This document shows positions 21,979 to 24,410 of a stretch of 24,410 nucleotides of DNA, piece after piece. Within the stretch, counting starts at the first letter, position 1. The number at the start of each line of letters is the position of its first letter. Both the position numbers and the translations under genes were made by a program. The DNA is taken from positions 1 to 24,410 of the forward strand of contig JAFAUA010000289.1 in assembly GCA_019243595.1 (NCBI GenBank). The letters are read 5' to 3'. The notes under the pieces are model-generated. The model did not search any database. It was given only the letters and a program-made list of their open reading frames with translations, and was not told the DNA's origin. Source of the DNA: Acidimicrobiia bacterium. GTDB lineage: Bacteria; Actinomycetota; Acidimicrobiia; Acidimicrobiales; AC-14.

Positions 21979-22727
21979 CGGCGGCGTCTCGGGCCGAGGT
22001 GTGCGCCATCGCCTGTGCCGAGGCGTGGCGCGGCGACGGCGAGATCGTCGCCAGTCCCATCGGCACCGTGCCGACGGTCGGGGCGCGGCTGGCGGCGCTC
22101 ACGTTCTCGCCTGACCTGGTCCTGACCGACGGTGATGCTCTGGTGATCGCCGAGCCCCTGCCGGTCGGCGCTCCTGCCGACTTCCCGAAGGTTGTCGAGG
22201 GCTGGCTGCCGTTCGGCAAGATGTTCGACCTGCTCTGGTGGGGACGCCGGCACGTGATGATGGGCGCCACGCAGGTCGACCGCTTCGGCAACCAGAACAT
22301 CGCCTGCATCGGCCTGTGGGAGAAGCCCAAGGCCATGCTGCTGGGTGTGCGGGGCGCGCCGGGCAACACCGTCAACCACACGACCAGCTATTGGATCCCG
22401 AATCACTCGCCGCGGGCGTTCGTCGAGAGGGTCGACTTCGTCTCGGGCGTGGGCTACGACCGTGTACCGGCGAGTGCCGCCGTGCACGAGATCCGCGTCG
22501 TCGTGTCGAACCTCGGCGTGTTCGACTTCGACACGCCCGACCACTCGATGCGGGTGCGGTCCGTCCATCCGGGTGTGACGGTCGATGAGGTGCAGTCGGC
22601 GACGGGCTTCGAGCTCCAGGTGAATGGCGACGTACCCGAGACCCGGATGCCGACCGACGAGGAGCTCCGGCTCATCCGCGAGGTCATCGATCCACAATCG
22701 CTGCGCGACACCGAGGTCAAGGCTTGA
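21975..22727 (+). CDS. ipdB: IpdB, beta subunit of COCHEA-CoA hydrolase
   Basis: A 250-residue protein, exactly as long as M. tuberculosis IpdB (Rv3552), with shared stretches RAEVCAIACAEAWR, VGARLAALTFSPDLVLTDG, WGRRHVMMGATQVDRFGNQN, GVRGAPGNTVNHTTSYW and LIREVIDPQSLRDTEV. It is the partner subunit of IpdA in the heteromeric ring-C hydrolase. The start is TTG at 21975, inside the TTGA overlap with the ipdA stop; the next residues agree with the family's N-terminus, so the TTG is well supported. Its own stop overlaps the next TTG start in the same way (TTGA). It lies between ipdA and ipdC, as in mycobacteria. I see no odd residue or truncation. Confidence 0.93.
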   Translation: MTAASRAEVCAIACAEAWRGDGEIVASPIGTVPTVGARLAALTFSPDLVLTDGDALVIAEPLPVGAPADFPKVVEGWLPFGKMFDLLWWGRRHVMMGATQVDRFGNQNIACIGLWEKPKAMLLGVRGAPGNTVNHTTSYWIPNHSPRAFVERVDFVSGVGYDRVPASAAVHEIRVVVSNLGVFDFDTPDHSMRVRSVHPGVTVDEVQSATGFELQVNGDVPETRMPTDEELRLIREVIDPQSLRDTEVKA

Positions 22728-23779
22728 AGGACGCTTTGCAGACCCGGCTGTGCGCGCTGGCCGGCGTCGAATATCCGATCGTCCAGACGGGCATGGGCTG
22801 GGTGTCGGGGCCCGAGCTCACGGCCGCGACGGCCAACGCCGGGGGCCTGGGCATCCTGGCGGCCGCGGTCATGGACATGGACGAGCTGCGGGTTGCGCTC
22901 AAGGAGCTGCAGGACCGCACCGACCGTCCCTTCGGCGTCAACCTGCGGGCGGACCAACCCGACATCGTCGACCGGTGCGACCTGCTGGTGAAGGAGGGCG
23001 TGCGCGTGGCGTCGTTCGCCATGGCGCCGCGCAAGGAGTTGGTGCAGCGGCTCAAGGACGGCGGGGTCGCCGTGATCCCGTCGATCGGTGCCAAGCGCCA
23101 CGCCGAGAAGGTCGCCGAGTGGGGCGTCGACGCCGTGCTCGTCCAGGGTGGCGAGGGCGGCGGCCACACCGGCTCGGTCCCGACGACGTTGTTGTTGCCG
23201 CAGGTCGTCGACGCCGTCGACATCCCGGTCATCGCCGCGGGCGGCTTCTTCGACGGCCGCGGGCTGGTGGCCGCGCTCGCCTACGGCGCGGCCGGGATCG
23301 CGATGGGGACGCGGTTCCTGCTGACGCGTGACTCCCAGGTGCCGCAGGCGGTGAAGGACGTGTACCTCGGCAAGACAGTGAACGACACGGTCGTCACGAC
23401 CCAGGTCGACGGCTGGCCCCACCGCGTGCTGCGCACGTCGTTCGTCGAGCACCTCGAGGGCGCGGGCCGGGCGACGGCGCTGCCCCGGGCGCTGAAGAAC
23501 GCGGTCGGGTTCCAGCGGCTGTCGGGCCAGCCCTGGCGGGAGATCGTGCAGGAGGGCCTGGCCATGAAGAAGGCCCAGGACCTGAACTGGAGTCAGGTCG
23601 TGATGGCCGCCAACACGCCGATGCTGTTGAAGAAGGCCATGGTCGACGGCCGGCCGGACCTGGGCGTGATGGCCAGCGGCCAGGTCGTCGGACTGATCGA
23701 CGAGCTCCCGACGGTGGCCGAGCTGATCACGAGGATCATCAAGGAGGCAGACGAGGTGTTGGAGAGGTTGGGGGCATGA
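22724..23779 (+). CDS. ipdC: IpdC, nitronate-monooxygenase-like flavoprotein of the HIP pathway
   Basis: A 351-residue TIM-barrel flavoprotein of the nitronate monooxygenase/FabK type, matching IpdC (Rv3553) in length and place. Visible motifs are YPIVQTGMGWVSGPELTAA at the N-terminus, ANAGGLGILAA, FGVNLRADQP, VQGGEGGGHTG with His148, VIAAGGFFDGRGL and GAAGIAMGTRFL, the FMN phosphate site. IpdC is required to process the ring C/D CoA thioesters. It is thought to act on an unsaturated or hydroxylated indane-CoA intermediate, although its exact reaction is not fully settled. The TTG start overlaps the ipdB stop (TTGA). The DUF35 gene overlaps its own stop (ATGA), so the operon continues. Confidence 0.92.
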   Translation: MKDALQTRLCALAGVEYPIVQTGMGWVSGPELTAATANAGGLGILAAAVMDMDELRVALKELQDRTDRPFGVNLRADQPDIVDRCDLLVKEGVRVASFAMAPRKELVQRLKDGGVAVIPSIGAKRHAEKVAEWGVDAVLVQGGEGGGHTGSVPTTLLLPQVVDAVDIPVIAAGGFFDGRGLVAALAYGAAGIAMGTRFLLTRDSQVPQAVKDVYLGKTVNDTVVTTQVDGWPHRVLRTSFVEHLEGAGRATALPRALKNAVGFQRLSGQPWREIVQEGLAMKKAQDLNWSQVVMAANTPMLLKKAMVDGRPDLGVMASGQVVGLIDELPTVAELITRIIKEADEVLERLGA

Positions 23780-24201
23780 GTGACGTGAAGGTGCCGGCCG
23801 TCGAAGGCTGGTTCACCATGGACGAGGCGAACCCGCGGCTCGTCGGCAACAAGTGCACGTCTTGCGGCACGGTGTTCTTCCCGAAGGCGTCGATTGCCTG
23901 CCGGAACCCATCGTGTGACGGCACGTCGTTCGAAGACGTCGAGCTGAGCAACCGCGGGCGGGTGTGGTCCTACACGACCAACCATTACGCGCCGCCGGCG
24001 CCGTACGTCAGCCCCGATCCCTTCGAGCCGTACTCCGTCGCCGCGGTCGAGCTGGCCGACGAGAAGCTGGTGGTGCTCGGTCAGGTCGAGGGTGGGGCCG
24101 ACGGGCTGAAGGTCGGCGCCGAGGTGGAACTGGTGCTGTCGACGCTGTTCACCGACGACGCGGGCGACCACGTCGTCTGGAAGTGGAAGGTGGTCGCCTG
24201 A
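23776..24201 (+). CDS. DUF35 zinc-ribbon/OB-fold protein, partner of the adjacent thiolase
   Basis: A 141-residue protein of the DUF35 (acyl-CoA-associated OB-fold) family. A rubredoxin-like zinc site with Cys27, 30, 42 and 47 (KCTSCG and ACRNPSC) is preceded by a short helical arm and followed by an OB fold (about 58-141: GRVWSYTTNHYAPPAPYV, PYSVAAVELADEKLVVLGQV). In steroid pathways DUF35 domains bind thiolase-like Ltp proteins, as with ChsH2-Ltp2 in side-chain removal. The start overlaps the ipdC stop (ATGA) and the stop overlaps the next start (TGATG), so it is translationally coupled to both. It has no fused MaoC hydratase domain, unlike ChsH2. Confidence 0.9.
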   Translation: MSDVKVPAVEGWFTMDEANPRLVGNKCTSCGTVFFPKASIACRNPSCDGTSFEDVELSNRGRVWSYTTNHYAPPAPYVSPDPFEPYSVAAVELADEKLVVLGQVEGGADGLKVGAEVELVLSTLFTDDAGDHVVWKWKVVA

Positions 24202-24410
24202 TGGGCGTTCCCGAAGTCGCCGTCCTGGGTGTGGGTATGCACCCGTGGGGCAAGTGGGGAAAAAACTTCGTCGAGTACGGGGTCGTCGCCGCCCAGGAGG
24301 CGTTGAAGGACGCCGGGCTCGACTGGACCGACATCCAGTTCGTGTCGGGAGCCGACACCGTGCGCAACGGCTATCCGGGCTACGTGGCCGGCGCCACGTT
24401 CGCCCAGGCC
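24201..24410 (+). CDS. Thiolase-like (lipid-transfer/Ltp type) enzyme, N-terminal part (cut by window end)
   Basis: The 70 visible residues run MGVPEVAVLGVGMHPWGKWG, then EYGVVAAQEALKDAGLDWTD and SGADTVRNGYPGYVAGAT. This is the N-terminal thiolase lobe of the SCP-x/Ltp group, where the segment of strand, helix and EALKDAGLDWTDI is characteristic. The catalytic Cys and His lie beyond the window. The start ATG overlaps the DUF35 stop (TGATG). Ltp-type proteins with DUF35 partners cleave C-C bonds by retro-aldol or thiolytic chemistry. It is most like Ltp4-type proteins in my memory. Whether it replaces or supplements FadA6 at the end of the HIP pathway cannot be told from this end. Confidence 0.85.
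   Translation, partial: MGVPEVAVLGVGMHPWGKWGKNFVEYGVVAAQEALKDAGLDWTDIQFVSGADTVRNGYPGYVAGATFAQA

Noticed and set aside
1..24410. Mobile elements, CRISPR arrays, tRNA or rRNA genes
   Set aside because: No transposase or integrase motifs, no regularly spaced direct repeats and no tRNA-like or rRNA sequence was found on either strand.

Overview
The window is GC-rich, densely coded chromosomal DNA. Its genes recall the steroid (cholesterol) catabolic loci of Mycobacterium and Rhodococcus. The protein families (F420-type luciferase-like oxidoreductases, mycobacterial-style FadD/FadE/Ipd proteins), many GTG/TTG starts and several apparently leaderless promoters point to an actinobacterium. An uncultivated Acidimicrobiia-like lineage is my guess, but the sequence alone does not fix the class. 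I see no tRNA, rRNA, CRISPR array, insertion sequence or integrase.

Left part (1-4441): the end of an acyl-CoA dehydrogenase; a small unknown gene on the other strand; then an apparent operon of a FadD19-like steroid side-chain acyl-CoA ligase, an HSL-family esterase and a DUF3500 protein.

Middle part (4566-14398), mostly not steroid-specific: a membrane protein; an ArsR regulator coupled to an SRPBCC/AHSA1 protein with a palindrome-rich promoter; a minus-strand operon of ABC ATPase, FtsX/MacB-type permease and YceH; two convergent luciferase-like oxidoreductases; and a two-gene operon of membrane proteins that each start with a small zinc finger, one of them a CPBP (CAAX-like) protease.

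Right part (14395-24410): a locus for degrading the last two steroid rings (the HIP pathway). A SnoaL-like protein diverges from fadD3-fadE30(ipdE1)-ipdF. After two unknown membrane proteins comes an SDR gene divergent from echA20-ipdA-ipdB-ipdC, the same arrangement as Rv3549c / Rv3550-Rv3553 of M. tuberculosis. The operon then continues with overlapping stops and starts into a DUF35 zinc-ribbon/OB-fold protein and a thiolase-like (Ltp) gene cut by the window end.

Together, FadD3 would activate HIP to HIP-CoA, FadE30 and IpdF would oxidise it, EchA20 would open ring D, IpdAB would open ring C, and IpdC would act in the redox steps. The DUF35/Ltp pair is the least expected member and may carry out a C-C bond cleavage. 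Missing from view are KstR2, FadA6 and the other FadE partners, which may lie outside. Most functional calls rest on protein motifs and remembered family sequences, not on a search.
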